64,000 bases of DNA from contig ML682024.1 in assembly GCA_007922195.1 (NCBI GenBank), positions 1,970,051 to 2,034,050 on the forward strand, given 5' to 3'. The notes below the pieces were generated by a model. The model was not told where the DNA came from, did not search any database, and worked only from the letters and a program-made list of their open reading frames with translations. This document shows, piece by piece, positions 22,898 to 36,261 of the stretch. The DNA comes from Podocnemis expansa. Its lineage: Eukaryota > Chordata > Testudines > Podocnemididae. The translations under genes were made by a program, and so were the position numbers. Position 1 is the stretch's first letter. Each line of letters starts with the position of its first letter.

Positions 22898-23373
22898 GAG
22901 GCCTAGGACTAGGAGGCAGAGAATAACATAATTCAAAAGGCGAAGGGCAGACCAGCATGATATGCTGTCAAATTGTTCACTGAGAGGGTTCTCACCTCTC
23001 CCTCCCACACGAATGGAAGGGATTGCAAACCATACTGGGGGGAAGACTGTGTGGCTAGACACAGTGATTTCTCACTCATAAGTTCTGCTTTATCTTTCCA
23101 CTGGACATGGAGAAAGTGCAAGGGAAAAACTGGTGAGATCTTCCAATGACTGTGTGGTAGAATGCACATTTATACTTCAGCATTTTTATCATATGTAAGC
23201 TATGAACACTAACCAAACTTCTTTTCCTATAGCCATTATCTCAATAAACTACTGATTATTTGAACAAATAGATGTTATTATCTGGATCTTCTGTGTGATG
23301 GGTTGTTGAGGCAGAGGCTGTTCCATGTTGCTGGGTGCCATTTTGAGATTGTGAACAAGTGCTGGAAGGAGGA

Positions 23374-24020
23374 GCAGGGCTGGTTTAAGGAGTCCCAGAT
23401 GACCACAACCGTGGCCACCACCCCAGCCTGGGGCCCCAGCTCCCTACCACCATGGGCCCACTGCCTGAGGTACCAGCGCCCCATCACAGCAGCCTGAGGC
23501 AGCTCTTCATTGGCCGTGGTCCAGCTGGCACATGGTGCAGCCTCCAGTGCAGCCCTCCAGGGACACGGGCCCTAGAGGGTTGCACCAGAGGCCACAGCAT
23601 ATACCAGCTGGCCCTGCCCCTGTAGCGGAGTGAACACTACAGGTGCCAGCTCACCCTGTCCCAGCGTAGACCAGCCCGCCGAGGAGTAGGGCAAGAGCAC
23701 TGTGGAGCCTGGCCTCTGGCTCCAGGGCCCTGCCCACCCCCTGGCACTGGCAGGGCCCCTCCTAGAAGCCCCTAGGTGTTGGGGGCTGAACAGAGCAACT
23801 GGGAGGAGGCAGGGCCAAGCCAACCATATGGGGTCAAACTCAAGGTCCTTGGGCTGGATCAGGATCAATTTTTTTTGTTGTGATCAGAAAATGGACTGCA
23901 AAATTATGCTTTCTTGCTCTGAACATGGAGGGGGAAAGGGCTGGGGAACTTGTGCAGCCATATGGCCCAAAACAGGTGTCCTGCCTTCAAATGTGTCCCC
24001 CCACATTGAATGAGTTTGAC
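23374..24020 (+). mobile_element. CAGGGCYGGNTTAAG-type GC-rich repeat with hairpin module
   Basis: Starts CAGGGCTGGTTTAAGG, like 62584 (CAGGGCCAGATTAAGA). Contains a self-complementary module at about 23520-23615 (CCAGCTGGCACATGG ... ATATACCAGCTGG) that recurs at 38785-38865 and 62822-62915. The far end carries GAGTTTGACACCCCTG (24008-24028), a hAT-like terminus, so this may be a composite. Right limit uncertain. Confidence 0.45.
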
Positions 24021-24808
24021 ACCCCTGAATTTGTCATGAACAAGGTGGCTGCCGAGGGCACCAGGCCTTAAAGGGGACCAAGCCAGATGGAAGTGAATTT
24101 TTTTCTCTTTTTAAAAAATATCATTTTTTCTAGGTTGAATATGGCAAGGGGTGCCAAAGTCATAGTTCACCTAGAGCACCAAAAACCCTTGAGTTAGCTG
24201 TGGGGAGAGGGAGAGGACAGCTCATGCAGGGGACATAGGGCTGGAGTTCAAGGCCTCTCTTTAGGCTGGGGCTGGGGCTTCAGTCCCTATAGGCCCTGCA
24301 TTGATCCATCCCCAAGAAGGAGGAGATTCAGCAGGCTGGAGAGCTGAGGGCAGAGGACAAGAAAATGGGTAGATGGATATGTGATGTCCATGGCTTAAGA
24401 CTCAGAAAATGAAGCAGTTGAGGATTTAGCTTATAGTAGAGCCTGAGTAACCAGTAATAGTGGCTTCCATTTTAGGAATAAGAACATTAGAATGGCCGTG
24501 CTGAGTCAGACCATTGGATCAAATGATCCATCCCTTGTCACTTTTTCCCAGCTTCTAGCAAACAGAGGCTAGGGACAGTTCAGAGCATAGTTTTGCATCA
24601 CTGTCCACCCTGGCTAATAAACTTTGGTGAACCCATCCTCTATGAATTTATCTAATCTTTTCTGAATGCTCTTATAGTCTGGGCCTTCACAACATCCTCT
24701 GGTGAAGAGTTCAACAGGTTGACTGTGTGTTGTGTGAAGAAATACTTCCTTTTGTCTATGTTAACTTTCTGCCAATTAATTTCATTTGGTGTCCCCTAAT
24801 TCTTGTGT

Positions 24809-27800
24809 TTAAAAAGGAGTAAATAACACTTCTTTATTTAGTTTCTTCACAACAGTCATGGCTTTACAGACATCTATCATATTCCTCTTTAGTAATCTCT
24901 TTTCCAAGCTGAAAAGTCCCTGACATTCATTTCTCTTTGTACAAAAACTGTTCCATACCCCTAATTGCTTTGTTTCCTTCTCCACTGCTTTTCCAATTCT
25001 AATGTTTCTTTTTTGATATGGGGTGACCAAATCTCCATGCAGTATTCCAGGTGTGGGATGTATCATGGATTTGTACAATGGCATTATGATATTTATTGTC
25101 TTGTTATCTATCCCTTTCCTAATGACTAACAACATCCTGTAAGCTTTTTTGATTGCTGTTGCACATTGAGTGGATAAAGTCATTTTGGATAGTTCTCTGA
25201 AAACAGCATCTCTTTTTTGAGTGGTAACAGCTAAATTTAGATCCATTCATTTTACTATGTATACTTGGGATTATGTTTTCCAGTGTGGATTACTTTACAT
25301 TTATCAACATTGAATTTCATCTGCCACTTTGATGCCCAGTCACCCAGCTTGTGAGATCACTGTTAACTTTGCACTATGCTTTGGACTTAACTACCTTGAG
25401 TAGTTTGTGTCAACTGCAAATTTTGCCATTTCACTGTTTTCCCCTCTTTTCCAGATCATTTACGAATATGTTGAACAGTGCTGGTCCCAACACAGAGCTG
25501 GGGGAGGACACCACTATTTAACCCTCTCTATTCTGAAAACTGACCTTTTATTCCTACACTTTGTTTCCTATATTTAACAAGTTACCAATCCAGGAGAGGA
25601 TCTTTCCTCTTGTCCCATGACAGCTTACTTTGCTAAAAAGCCTTTGGTGGGAAACCCTGGGTATGTCCACACTGGCAAATTAGTCTGGACTAAGGAGGCT
25701 TAATCCAGTCTAATTTAGCCCATGGCCACACTAGGCTTTCGCTAGTTCGAACTAAGAAATTTCTTAGTTTGAACTAAGGAATGCTTAGTTTGAACTAGTT
25801 AGTACCCCTGGTTAGTCTGGGCTTCAGCGCTTAGTTCAAAGTTTAGTTTGAACTAGGTGTGATGTGGACCAGGACTAATGCTTGGTTCAGATTTAAGGAG
25901 TCTGAACTAAGCTAGTTAGTTCAAACTAACCATGCGTTCTAGTTCGAATTAAGTGTTAGTTTAATTAAGCGTGAGTAATTTCAACTAACCTTGGGTTAGT
26001 TAGAACTAAGCTCAAACTTCTTAGTTCGGACTAACAAATCGATCTAAGTTTGGCTGATGTAGACATAGCCCCTGTCAAAGGCTTTCTGAAAATCTAAACA
26101 ACACTGCATGCACTCAGTCACACTTGGCCACATGCTTGTTGACCCCCTCAAAGAAATCTAGCACATCAGTGAAGCATGATTTCCCTTTACAAAAACCATG
26201 TTGACTTTTCCCCAACAAACTTGTGTTCTTCTGTGTGTCTAATAATTCTGATCTTCACTATAGTTTCAATCAATTTGCCTGGTCCTGAAGCTAGGCTTAT
26301 CTGTCTGTAACTGCTGGGATTGTCTCTGGAGCCTTTTTTTAAAAATTGGCATCATATTAGCTATCCTCCAGTCATCTGGTACTGAGGCTAATTTAAGCAT
26401 TAGGTTATATACCACAATGAGTAGTTATACAATTTCACATTTTAGTTCCTTCAGAACTCTTGGTGAATACCATCTGGTCCTGGTGACTTATTATTGTTTA
26501 ATTTATCAGTTTGTTCCAAAACCTCCTCTAATGACACCTCAATCTGAGACAGCTCCTCAGATTTGTCATCTGAAAAGAAACGACTCAGGTTTGGGAATCT
26601 CCCTTACATCCTCAGCAGTGAAGATTGATGCAAAGAATTCATTTAGTTTCTCTGACATAGCTTTACCTTTCTTGAGCACTTCTTTGGAATCTTGATCATA
26701 CAGTATCCCCACTGGTGGTTTAGCTGGCTTCCTGTTTTTGATATTCTTAAACAATTTTTTGCTGTTACTTTTTTAGTCTTAGGTTAGCTGTTCTTCAAAT
26801 TCTTTTTTGGTCTTCCTAATTATATTTTTTAGTTGACTTGCCAGAGCTTATGCTTCTTTCTATTTTTTCTCAATAGGATTTAACTTCCACTTTGTAAAGG
26901 ATGCCTTTTTGCCTCTAATTCTTCTTTTACTTTGTTGTTTAGCTATGGTGGTACTTTTGGGGTACTTTTACTATGTTTTTTAATTTGAGATATACATTTA
27001 AGTTGAGCCTCTATTATGGTTTCTAAAAAGTTTCCATGCAGCTTGCAGGGATTTCCCTTTGGCAATTAGCACTGTACCTTTTAATTTCTGGTTAAATGAC
27101 TTCATCGTTTTTGCGTAGTTCCGCTTTCTGAAATTAACTACTACTGGCGTGGGCTGTGTCCTTTCCCCCACGCGGATGATAAATTTTATTATGTTATAGT
27201 CACTAAGCAGTTCAGCTCAGCTATATTCATCTCTTGGATCAGATCCTGTGTTCCACTTAGAACTAAATCAAAAATTGCCTCTCGTCTTGTGGGTCCCAGG
27301 ACAAGATGCTCCAAGAAGCAGTCATTTAAGGTGTCAAGATGCTTTATTTCTGCATCCCATCCTGAGGTGACATGGGCCCAATCGATATGGAGAAGTTGAA
27401 AATCCCCATTATTATTGAGTTTTTTTGTTTTTTATAGCCTCTCTAAGGTCCTTGAGCATTTCACATTCACTATCACCATTCTGATCAGGTGGTTCATGGT
27501 ATACCCCTGCTGCTATATTCTTACTATTCAAGCATGGAATTACTATCCATAGAGATTCAGTGGTACAACTGGGGTCACTTAAGATTTTTACTTCATTCGA
27601 CTCTATGCTTGCTTTCTCATATAGTGCCACTCCTCCACCAGTACAACCTATTTTCTTCTTCCAGTGTATTTTGTATCCTGATATTACTGGGTCCCATTGA
27701 TTATCCTCTTTCCACCAAGGTTCTGTGATGTGATACCAATTATATTAATATCTTCATTTAATACGAGCAACTCAAGTTCATCCATCTTAGTAGTTAGATT

Positions 27801-27895
27801 TCTAGCATTTGTATATAAGCACTTAAAAATAGTCACTTTATAGCTGTCTGCCATTAAATGATATAATTTAATATCTGACTATTTCTTATCAGATC
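24809..27895 (-). pseudogene. CR1 ORF2 (endonuclease-reverse transcriptase), degenerate
   Basis: From the amino side on the minus strand: FKCLYTNARNL (about 27820), ESLWIVIP and GVYHEPPDQNGD (about 27470-27540), all from the APE-like endonuclease. Then EVLKKGKAMSEKLNEFFASIFTAEDV (26590-26680), the linker before RT. Then the C-terminal [54 protein letters not shown] (24809-25246). These match CR1 ORF2. The YADD-type centre is not preserved in one frame, and stops and shifts are many. The frame is broken at 25659-26071 by a DNA element. Confidence 0.8.
25659..26071. mobile_element. GGCTATGTC-family palindromic DNA element inside CR1
   Basis: Left GGGTATGTCCACACTGG and right GATGTAGACATAGCCC are inverted ends. 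The interior is a chain of short inverted units (TTAGTTTGAACTAAG, AGTTCGAACTAA, AATTAAGTGTTAG). CR1 sequence reads across the site (GGTGGGAAACC to GTCAAAGGC). The duplicated flank appears to be CCTG or CT rather than a clean 3-bp repeat, so the superfamily is unresolved. Confidence 0.8.
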
Positions 27896-28205
27896 TAGGG
27901 CTACCAGATACCAAAGCCTGGAAAGGAGGACAGGGAAGTACAAAAAGGAGGACATTGGAAGACACATGGAGAAAATGTAGTATTAATGTAATATTCTTCT
28001 GTTTTTAGAGGGCCCTGGAATGCTTTCCCCTAAAAATAAGGTATTCTGTGGCATTCCAACATACTTTAACCCCCTATATGTAAAAAGCCAGACAAAATCA
28101 TGTGTTTTAAAATGCCTGCCAGATGGAAGATGTGGAGGTAGAAAGGAGGACATGAAGCTATAAAGGACGACATGTTCTCCTTTTGCCTGCCATCTCGTAA
28201 CCCTA
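27896..28205. mobile_element. hAT element inside CR1, perfect 8-bp target duplication
   Basis: Inverted ends TAGGGCTACCAGATA and TAGGGTTACGAGATG. Target duplication ATCAGATC at 27888-27895 and 28206-28213, identical. The interior has GGAAAGGAGGACAGGGAAG, AAAAAGGAGGACA and a TTTTTAGAGGGCCC module. Same family as 42284-42933. Confidence 0.95.
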
Positions 28206-28560
28206 ATCAGATCCAACCCATACTTTATCATTTTCCATCCCCTCCTCCTTATTGCTTATAGGATGTCCCCATTAATAGATCCTCACCCAAGGGGTGTCTC
28301 TGTCTGAATGATATGCTCCTCCAAACCTATTGGTTTTCCCTCATCACTTCATTTAAAAACAGCTCTACAACATTTCTAACTGTACATGCCAGCAATCTGG
28401 TTCCATTTTGGTTTACATGAAGCCCATCCTTCTTGTGTATGCTCCCTTTTTTCCAAAAGGTTCCATAGTTCCTAATAAATTTAACCCTTCCTCCTTACGC
28501 CATTGTTTTATCCACTCATTGAGATTCTGTAGATTGTGAGGAGGACTGAGTGGGGAAGAC

Positions 28561-30014
28561 TGTCAAGCATAGTGCATGGAGAGAAGCAGGAGCTGGAGCC
28601 TTGGAAAGGCATCCTAGCTCACATGCACATAAACTTACTGTTGTCTTTTGGCACGTACAGGGAAGCTAGTATAATCATTATAACATTGATTGACTGATTG
28701 ATTGCAAAGATGGCTACTTACTTGCCAGAGTTCTCTCCAGAGGATCTTCCTCATCTACCCTGGCCTCCACTGCTGGGGGATATTTGGTCTCAGTTAATGC
28801 AGGGTGGAAATCAGGTTGTGACTGGACAGGAAAGAAACTGGGTTGGCTTTCAGCCTGGTCTATATCTGAGCCCTCAGTGCCAAACAGATCCTGGTTCTTC
28901 TCCATTCTCATCCCATTAGGCTTTAGTGAGGGTTGTTTTTTGTGGGAAAGGAGGAGAAGAGAGCTGGGAGCAGGAACCATAAACTGTCAGAGTAGGATGG
29001 CTATATGATTGTGTAAAACTGTCCAGTTCTTCATCAAACAGACAGATCACATGTTCTCTGCCTGATGTCTTCCTTCTGACGTTCATTTTAATGGGGGGCC
29101 CTTTGAGCCACTTGTTCTTTATCAACATTGGTAGGCCTCCTGGTCATAATCCTATGTGTACAGTTGCTATGTAATGTCCACAAATAGATCTTAATATGGT
29201 GACTGGCCATAAGAGCTTCTTGTTCTGACACCTCTCCTCCCCAGATGGCTGTGAGATTCAAAGTACCATCAACAGCACCCAGCCGCAGTGCAAGGCATGT
29301 TGTGTGATTGGTGGAAAAGAATTGCTGTAGCATCACAGGAATGCTGATTCATTTGTACCGAGGAGCAAATAGTCTAAATCTGGTCTTGTGTCCACTTTTA
29401 AATGGTGAGGGAGGTTTTGACATCTGACCATCTGACACGGGGGGGAGGGCATGCAGGTAAACAGATAATGGTTGGTTTCAAAGCAGTGTGAGGTACTTAT
29501 TGGAGGCATGCAAAAAGTGACAGATACGGAGACTGAACTAGCTCAATCTGTAACAAACCTACCCCTTTTTTCATTCTAGAGTTCACAGTAAATGGACTGT
29601 AATGAACTGCACTGTGTATATGCTAGTATTTTGGAAGAGGATTAACTCAGTTTGTACCAGTTCAAAATCCCTGTTCAGGCAAGCCCTAAAGTAAATAAAG
29701 TCCAACATTAATTGTATGTTCAAAGAAACTTAAGGTGGAACACCAGAATAGAAAACCACAAAGAACCAATTCTAAGGCTTCCTCTAACCTAGCACTTGTG
29801 TGGCCAAAACTTTTGTTCCTCAGAGCTGTAAAAAAGAAACCCCTCTCTGTCCTGACGACCTAGCTACTGCTACTTGTTTAGGTGGCTTTGTTATGTTGAT
29901 AGGAGAGTTCTTTTTCATTGACATACTTTGGCTATACAAGTGTTCTTACAGGAGCACAGCTGTATCTGTACAGCTGTGCTGGATTAAGTTTCAAGTGTAG
30001 ACTAGCTCTAAGAC
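28561..30014. other. Unassigned spacer
   Basis: No gene or nameable repeat. The stretch just before 30015 (GTTCTTACAGGAGCACAGCTGTATC...GTGTAGAC) hints at an old DNA-element end but cannot be bounded. Confidence 0.4.
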
Positions 30015-30345
30015 CAGGGTCTGCAAACCTGCAGTTCCAGAGCCTCATGCAATTCTTTGGCTGCTCCCTTGCAGCTCTGGGCTCTGCCCCTCCATCAGCA
30101 CTAGGTGACCCTGTGTGTGGACCATGCCAGTCTCAAGGCTCCTCCGTGTTACCAGGTGACCCTGTGGGAGGTCTGCTCCTAGTTCTGGGCTTTCTTCCCA
30201 ACCCGGGACCCTGTGCAGGCATCCTGGTCCTGCTCCCATCTCCTCCCACCGGGAGGCTACATCCATTGAAGCTCTCAAAACACTTGGTTACTGAAGGAAT
30301 TTTTTAAAAAAGGCTCGTCTTATCTTTTGGGCTGCCAACGCCTGC
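30015..30345. mobile_element. hAT element of the CAGGGTCTGCAAACC family
   Basis: Left end CAGGGTCTGCAAACC; right end read inward GCAGGCGTTGGCAGCC. Target duplication TCTAAGAC at 30007-30014 and 30346-30353, identical. Interior matches, inverted, parts of the element at 2359 (TCTGGGCTTCTTCCC, ATCCATTGAAGCTCTCAAAACACTTGG). Confidence 0.9.
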
Positions 30346-30353
30346 TCTAAGAC

Positions 30354-32519
30354 TTACACTTTCTCAAAACAAAGGCAAGAGTCAGCTTCTGTCCTTAGCA
30401 GACTCTTAGGCCAATTAATTAGATTAAAAGAGACTCATTCTTTAACTGTCCTGTGAAGTGTTGAAATAATTCTTATGGTTACCTTGTAAATTGATTTAAT
30501 TATTCATTGTAAAACTGGTGAGCCAGATAAATTGAACCATGGATTTACTGATTGAATTTCAATTGAATTTCAATAAACTTGATTTGATCGTTTTGTTGTT
30601 ATAGTTGATGAGTTTTAGGGAAACCTGAAGTATATTAATTAGATGTTTTGCTTAAACTTAGTTTTGTCTCATAGTTCCGGAGTCTTTTCATAAATCCATA
30701 AATGCATACGTGAGTGGTTTCTCTCTCAGAACTTCAGTGGGAGAAAAAACCCATTTAGAGGTAAAGGAAATACACTGAGTTGCTCCTAAACTTGTATTTA
30801 TTATTTGATTAAAATCCTATTGTCACTACTTCTCTGTAGCTGGGAAAGAGGGTGGCTCCAATATGGGACCTCCAACTGGCTAGAGATCAAAGGAGAGAGG
30901 GATAATGGGTTTGCTCTTTAAATGTTCCATCCCTAAAGACATAGGAACAGAAGCCCTAAAACAATCCAAATGCTAATTTTCTTCAGTATTTTATTTTCTT
31001 TCACATTTTGTTATTTATCCTCCTGAGGAGGCCTGTGGAATAACTCCTTTTTTAATCTCTTGGATCCCATATATCTTCTTGTAACAGTGCCTAACACTGT
31101 GGTATCTGAGTGGCCCCATTTTAAATTACAATTCGTGTATCTCTGTCCCTCTGGGCTGGAGGCAAGAGAAAGAGATAGACCCAAATAAACATAACAGAGC
31201 TAAAGATGGGTAAAAAAGTGATTTGAACCAGATCTTTCAGGTCATTGTTGCATCAATTAGCTAATAATAGGCAGCAAAGTTTTCTAGTCTATCAGAATGC
31301 AGGCTGTGTTACTAGCTGTTCTAGAGACCAAGAGCTTTCCACTTGCAGAAATCCAGGAAATATTTATCTCTTCTCTCTCTTGCAAATGCTGCCATTAGTT
31401 TTAAAAGTGACATTCGGTAATACAGCAACAGTGCAGCAAAAAACCCCTCAGACTACAGAGATGAATAGCTCCTGCCATTTCTCTTTTGTATCCACTGCTG
31501 AGCTATTTGAAAAGAGCAGGAGATAAGTAGCCTTATGACCACCACAGATTAACAGGCTGAGGCACTCAGTTTGGGTTGTTGCTGCTGGGAGCATAATGGC
31601 TGTTGAATTCACATTTATACAGACATTTCAGTGAGGGCACTGCAGAGAGCATTGTGTGTAAAAGGGCATGTGCTACAGACATTGGGGCCATGCGAAATGA
31701 CACATGGAACAAAAACGCTGTCACCCAGGACCGGCAGGGCACTGATCAGTGCCAGCTGAATAAGAGACCCAGTCTGAGTGTAGTTTATGACTCCTCGGAG
31801 TCAAGGGATATGCTGGAGCCTGTGAAATTCCAACTGTCCCTGTAGCTTTTGCCTACAGGAGATGCGAGTTGCTGGCTGAGTAGGAACCTGCAGCATAGGC
31901 TTAGCAGCCTTCAGTGGGGTCTCAGTGACACTGCCTGGCTTCTGAGCAGTGGTGTCTCTGGCGCTGTGCACAGGCGGCACGAACACCCTATCCCAGTGCT
32001 GTGCCCCAAGTTCTGGCTGACCCTGGCTGGGGACTTGGGGCTGGGCTGCTGCTGCTGCTGTGGCAGGTATATCTGGCCCCAGCCGGGGAAGCAGGGCTGG
32101 GCCCAGAGGGCTTTTGGGGCCAGTGTCACCCCTGCTTCTGAGGTACTTTAGAGACAGCGAGCGACTTCCCTCACTCAGGCAAACAAGTGAAGCTCTGGAG
32201 GACAAAGTTACAGAGTACATGGTGGATTCTCTCACTGCTTCCGCCTTTTGCTTTCTGTCTATTTTGCACAGCTAACTGATCAGAGATTGACTGCCATTGC
32301 TCCAGCCTGAGTCATGGAAGCACTTGTGGCTAATGGGCTTGGGGGCCAGGCCTCAACATGCCTTGTGCTTTGGAAAATGATGATATGTCCTAAAGAGTGA
32401 GCAGGGGCTTGCTCAAGGTAGCTAAGACAAGAGCAACTTCTGCCATCCCTGCTGTTGTGCTGGAGTAGTAAAACCAGACACAGCTGTAGCAGGCTATCAC
32501 CAAAGCAATGATTATTAAT
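30354..32519. other. Unassigned spacer with a CTG microsatellite
   Basis: 32047-32063 is a short CTG run inside a GC-richer patch (31860-32150). An open frame on the minus strand (31801-32235, 144 codons) has no recognisable domain and includes the CTG tract. No gene is called. Confidence 0.4.
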
Positions 32520-32750
32520 AAAACTTTGAAGTTCTCTGGCACCTTTCAACCACAAAACACTTTGGACACATGAACAGACCTTCTGGAAAGAAGGTGTTTG
32601 TAATTGTCCCCATATCATGGTTGGGGACATGGAAACACTGAGGGGAAAGTAACTTCCCCAGGGACACACCCTGAATCAAAGGTGAAGCTGGAGAAAGAGC
32701 CAAGATGTCATAATTCCCAGCACCTTGCTCTAACCCCAAGATAATGCTGA
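32520..32750 (+). repeat. MIR/CORE-SINE-like relic
   Basis: The order CACTTTGGACACATGAAC, GTCCCCATATCATGGTTGGGGA, AAACACTGAGGGGAAAGTAAC, AGGGACACACC, GAAAGAGCCAAGATG, CTTGCTCTAACCC follows the MIR core and 3' half (gradient of GAGGAAACTGAGGC, AAGTAACTTGCCCA, GGTCACACAG). Very diverged. Confidence 0.55.
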
Positions 32751-32814
32751 CTTGTAATAAGAATTAGTTGTAACAAGTCGGTTACGTGCTCATGTACTTA
32801 TAGCATATGGTGCC

Positions 32815-32960
32815 CATAACCATAGTATCTCAGCATCTTCTAGAATTTGAGAGTTATCCCCACAACACCCTCATGAGATAGGAAAGTCACATTATACCTG
32901 TTTTGCAGATGAACTGAATCACTGAGATGAATGTCAACTTCATCTCCTATGTGATTCAAG
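32815..32960 (+). repeat. MIR-like fragment
   Basis: ATCCCCACAACACCCTCATGAGATAGGAAAGTCACATTATACCTGTTTTGCAGATGA resembles the MIR core (ACAACCCTATGAGGTAGGTA...CCCATTTTACAGATGA). Confidence 0.55.
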
Positions 32961-35387
32961 GGATCTTGTGTTACATAAAGTACCTGTGCAGATCCCAATA
33001 AGAGCCACCCAACCACTGAACGAGTTCATTGTAGCAGTGGAATTCAGGGTACTGGGTCACAGGAACCCTAATAATCCTTGCTAACTCAAGATAATGTTAC
33101 ATCCAAATTGCTGTTTTCACCTACAGAGAACAGAATTTTTATATGCCAAGAAATTGGTTAGATTTCAGTGTAATCCTTTTATTTCAGCAGGTTTCTCTGC
33201 AATTGCTGTTAGTCAGTAAAAAGGAAGGACTATTGGTTATCACCCCACTAAATTTTTAAGATTAATTGGTACTCAAGGAGCAAGAGGCTAAGAGAACTAT
33301 CTACAGGTACATGCTACAGCAACATGATGGGCCAACTTAATGCTATCCAGCAGCCTCCCTTATTCCACTCTTGGGAGACCCCTGAGTAGCGAGTGCCAAT
33401 TATACCAAATTGTGTGGTGAGGCAGTTAAATCTCCATAAAGAACCCTAGTTTCATCAGTAGTCTGGGATCTGTCTATAAAACAGACTACCATTGGTGTAA
33501 CTCCATCACTCAGTGGTTTGAAAAATCCAGTTGTGCAGATCCAGCATTTCAAATCAGAAGGGCATCCTGGCCTGGAATAGCAGGAAAGCTGTTGCCCTGG
33601 ATTTGAGGAACATCAGCAGTATTGAAAGTGAGTGGATTACTCGATTACTGGGGCAGGACTGAGAGGCATTAACAGAGCTGCATGGAGAGCCCAGGACTAG
33701 TCTAGTAGGAGCTGCTGCAGGTCCAGAGTGAGTGATATTGTTAGACTTTTCTGTTGAGCTTTTTACATTTGTGTGAGAATAAAGTGCCCTGCATTATATC
33801 TTTCAGAAACAGGGAGAACCCATGATCTTGCTACGCTGGAGCTGTTGACCCCAAAGCAACTTCACTGTGCCAACGAATTCACACTATAGCTTCTGTAACT
33901 CTAAAATTCAGTACCAAACAAGTGAAGTTTAAAAATAACTCTAAGGCAAAATCTATTTCCCTCTGTAAGTGAACATGCACTGTCTTTGGTTTTATTCCAG
34001 TGCTGAACAAAAACAATTTTCAAAACTTCAGAAGTTGCTGTAAAACAAAATTTGCCATCCTCTGGACAGCTCATTATTCCATTCCTTATAATTTCAGTTC
34101 ATTTGGTGCAAAATGTACAGTGAGGCAGTTTTCCTCCTGGGGATGGCAGTGTGTGTCTAGCAGGGATTGAGGGCTCGCTCATCATGGCAAGATTTCTTTT
34201 CTTGTAATGAGGTGATGACTCCATAGGGATTAAAGCAAAAATCAATATTTTCATCTAAGGGGGCCAAAAAAAGAGAGAGGCTCCCTGCTCCCTCCAGCCC
34301 CCAGTGCTCCCTGTGGTGCCATGGCCTGTTATGTGCATCCACTGGAGCCTTTTCCAGAAGAATCACTGTGCCAGGTCCTGGGAATTTCATTCACTTTACA
34401 TTTTGTTCAATGTTCTCTAGAGAAAAGAACTGAGGAGTGACAGTGAATGCCTTCAGCTACCATTCTTCTGCTTTCAAAAGCTGCTGTGAGTGAAGCACTC
34501 TGAGCTCTGGCAAAATGTGCTATTAAAATGGGCCTGATTCTCCACTTCCTTGCACCTTGAGTTATGTTTATGCCTCAGGCCAAGAGGCTACCAGCCTCAC
34601 TAGCAGCATTTAGTATCCTTTCTGGATAGGTGCAAATGACTACACAAGGCAGTGGAGGATCAGGCGCTACAATTCTACCTGACAAGTGTTAACTTGGCAA
34701 ATACTTGAACAGAAGAGCATGTCCCTGTGAGCCTGAATTCTTTAGCCTCCTATCTAAAACAAGAATTACCTGATATTGCTAAAAAACAATGAGTGTAACT
34801 GTCACCCTGCAAAACTGGCATAAACTGAGAAAACTACTAAATCTAAACCTTGTCTTCTGAGGATTTACTCAATTTCAACCTGTAAACAAAAATACATTTC
34901 TCAAAACCTGGGCTCATAAAAGGGATTATAGCCCTCCGTAGTGTTTCCTCAATAACATTCTCTTGCCCTTCAATCAACTACAGCACCAGTGCAATATAGA
35001 AACAAAGCACTTTTATACACACTTACAATTAAAAGTTTTTATATCCAAGGCTAGATCCACCTCTTTCTCTTTATGTTTCAGATAGAGAGAACTTCTTTCA
35101 GTATACAGCCTTGAGTATTCCATCTCTAACATGTGTACAATCCTATGAAATAGTAACTGACGCTTCAGGTACAGGAGTGATGCCTTTCCCACTCATGAAT
35201 TAATTTGCTAGGAAAACGCTCGAGCCCTCTGCCACCACACTGCAGTGGGTAGAGGCTCAGACTCTAAAATGAATAAATATCATGGGTGAGAATGGCAGGA
35301 TATAAGAGTTACATCAGGCTCCTGGGTGTTGAACACCCACAGCTGTGAGTACCATATTTGCTTTACGTACAGATTCATGGAATAGGT
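32961..35387. other. Unassigned spacer
   Basis: No gene or nameable repeat seen. Confidence 0.4.
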
Positions 35388-35574
35388 CAGTGGTTGTCTA
35401 ACTTACGGTCAGGACCTAGTACTGGGTCGCAGACCATCAGGCACTGGGTCACGGTGCCCCCTGCTGCTACCACCAAAAGAATGGAATGCATTATTCAAAG
35501 ATGGAACTGTTGGGTTGTGGGTATAAATTATTTTTTTCAACTGGGTCCTGAGAAAAAAAAGTTTGAAAACCACT
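35388..35574. mobile_element. Small hAT element, CAGTGGTT ends
   Basis: Starts CAGTGGTTGTCTAAC and ends GTTTGAAAACCACT. Target duplication GAATAGGT at 35380-35387 and 35575-35582, identical (the last G of the right end would be missing or shared). Interior shares TGGGTTGTGGGTATAAATTATTTTTTTC with the inverse of 49202-49388. Confidence 0.9.
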
Positions 35575-35582
35575 GAATAGGT

Positions 35583-36261
35583 ATATAGGCTGCATTAGGT
35601 CCTCTTGGTACCCTCATATGACTCTGTATGAACCTTATACATGTCTAATACAGATGAGATATTCTCTACTGAACAGGATTCCCGACTAATATCCATAGGA
35701 CTGTAACCCTGTAGTTCACAGAATTTAGGAAGTACGCTAGGCACATGGAGGCAAAGGGCTGGTTGATGCCAGTAGTGTCCCTGTTGGTTCTTTGAGACAA
35801 GCAAAAGTAATAGATGCTATGTGCAGTGATGGTCTTTACTACTGTACAGAGTGCATGATTCTTGTGGGTCAATGTCTCTTGCTCTCCCTTCAATTTATCC
35901 CAGCAGAGTTAGATAAAAGGCTTTGGGGTAGGTGGAGGTTGAACGATTTGCATTTCTGTGTCAACTCTCCCTCAGACTGAGGAAGTAAGGAAGATCTATG
36001 AACCTCAGAGGAACATGTTATTAGGGTAAGGACACTTTCTCCTTTGAGCCTCTCTCCCTTGTCTGCTGACTTCTTTCTCTGCCTCATGATGTACAGACCC
36101 AGTGAAGAGAGGTGCTGTACTTTAAGTCTCCTGCCAGTGATTTCCCGCAATTTTCCCATGACCTATTAGCCAGAAAACCTATTGTATATGTGATTGTGAG
36201 GGATGTAAGGTTAGTTATATATAAACAAATGGAACCAGGTCTTTGATGGGAACAGCAGCTC
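35583..36261. other. Unassigned spacer
   Basis: No gene or nameable repeat. Confidence 0.4.

Larger units (their letters stand above)
24478..28560 (-). mobile_element. Long CR1 LINE, antisense, interrupted by two DNA elements
   Basis: Begins with the antisense CR1 3' end (AGAATGGCCGTGCTGAGTCAGACC) and runs for about 3.4 kb of CR1 sequence through the RT and endonuclease of ORF2 to upstream sequence near 28560. It is split by a GGCTATGTC element (25659-26071) and a hAT element (27896-28205). CR1 sequence resumes correctly on the far side of both, so they are younger. One of the longer LINE copies in the window. Confidence 0.85.

Noticed and set aside
31801..32235. 144-codon minus-strand open frame with an Ala/Gln patch
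   Set aside because: The patch is a CTG microsatellite. There are no splice-site context, domain or homology features that I can recognise. Kept only as unassigned.
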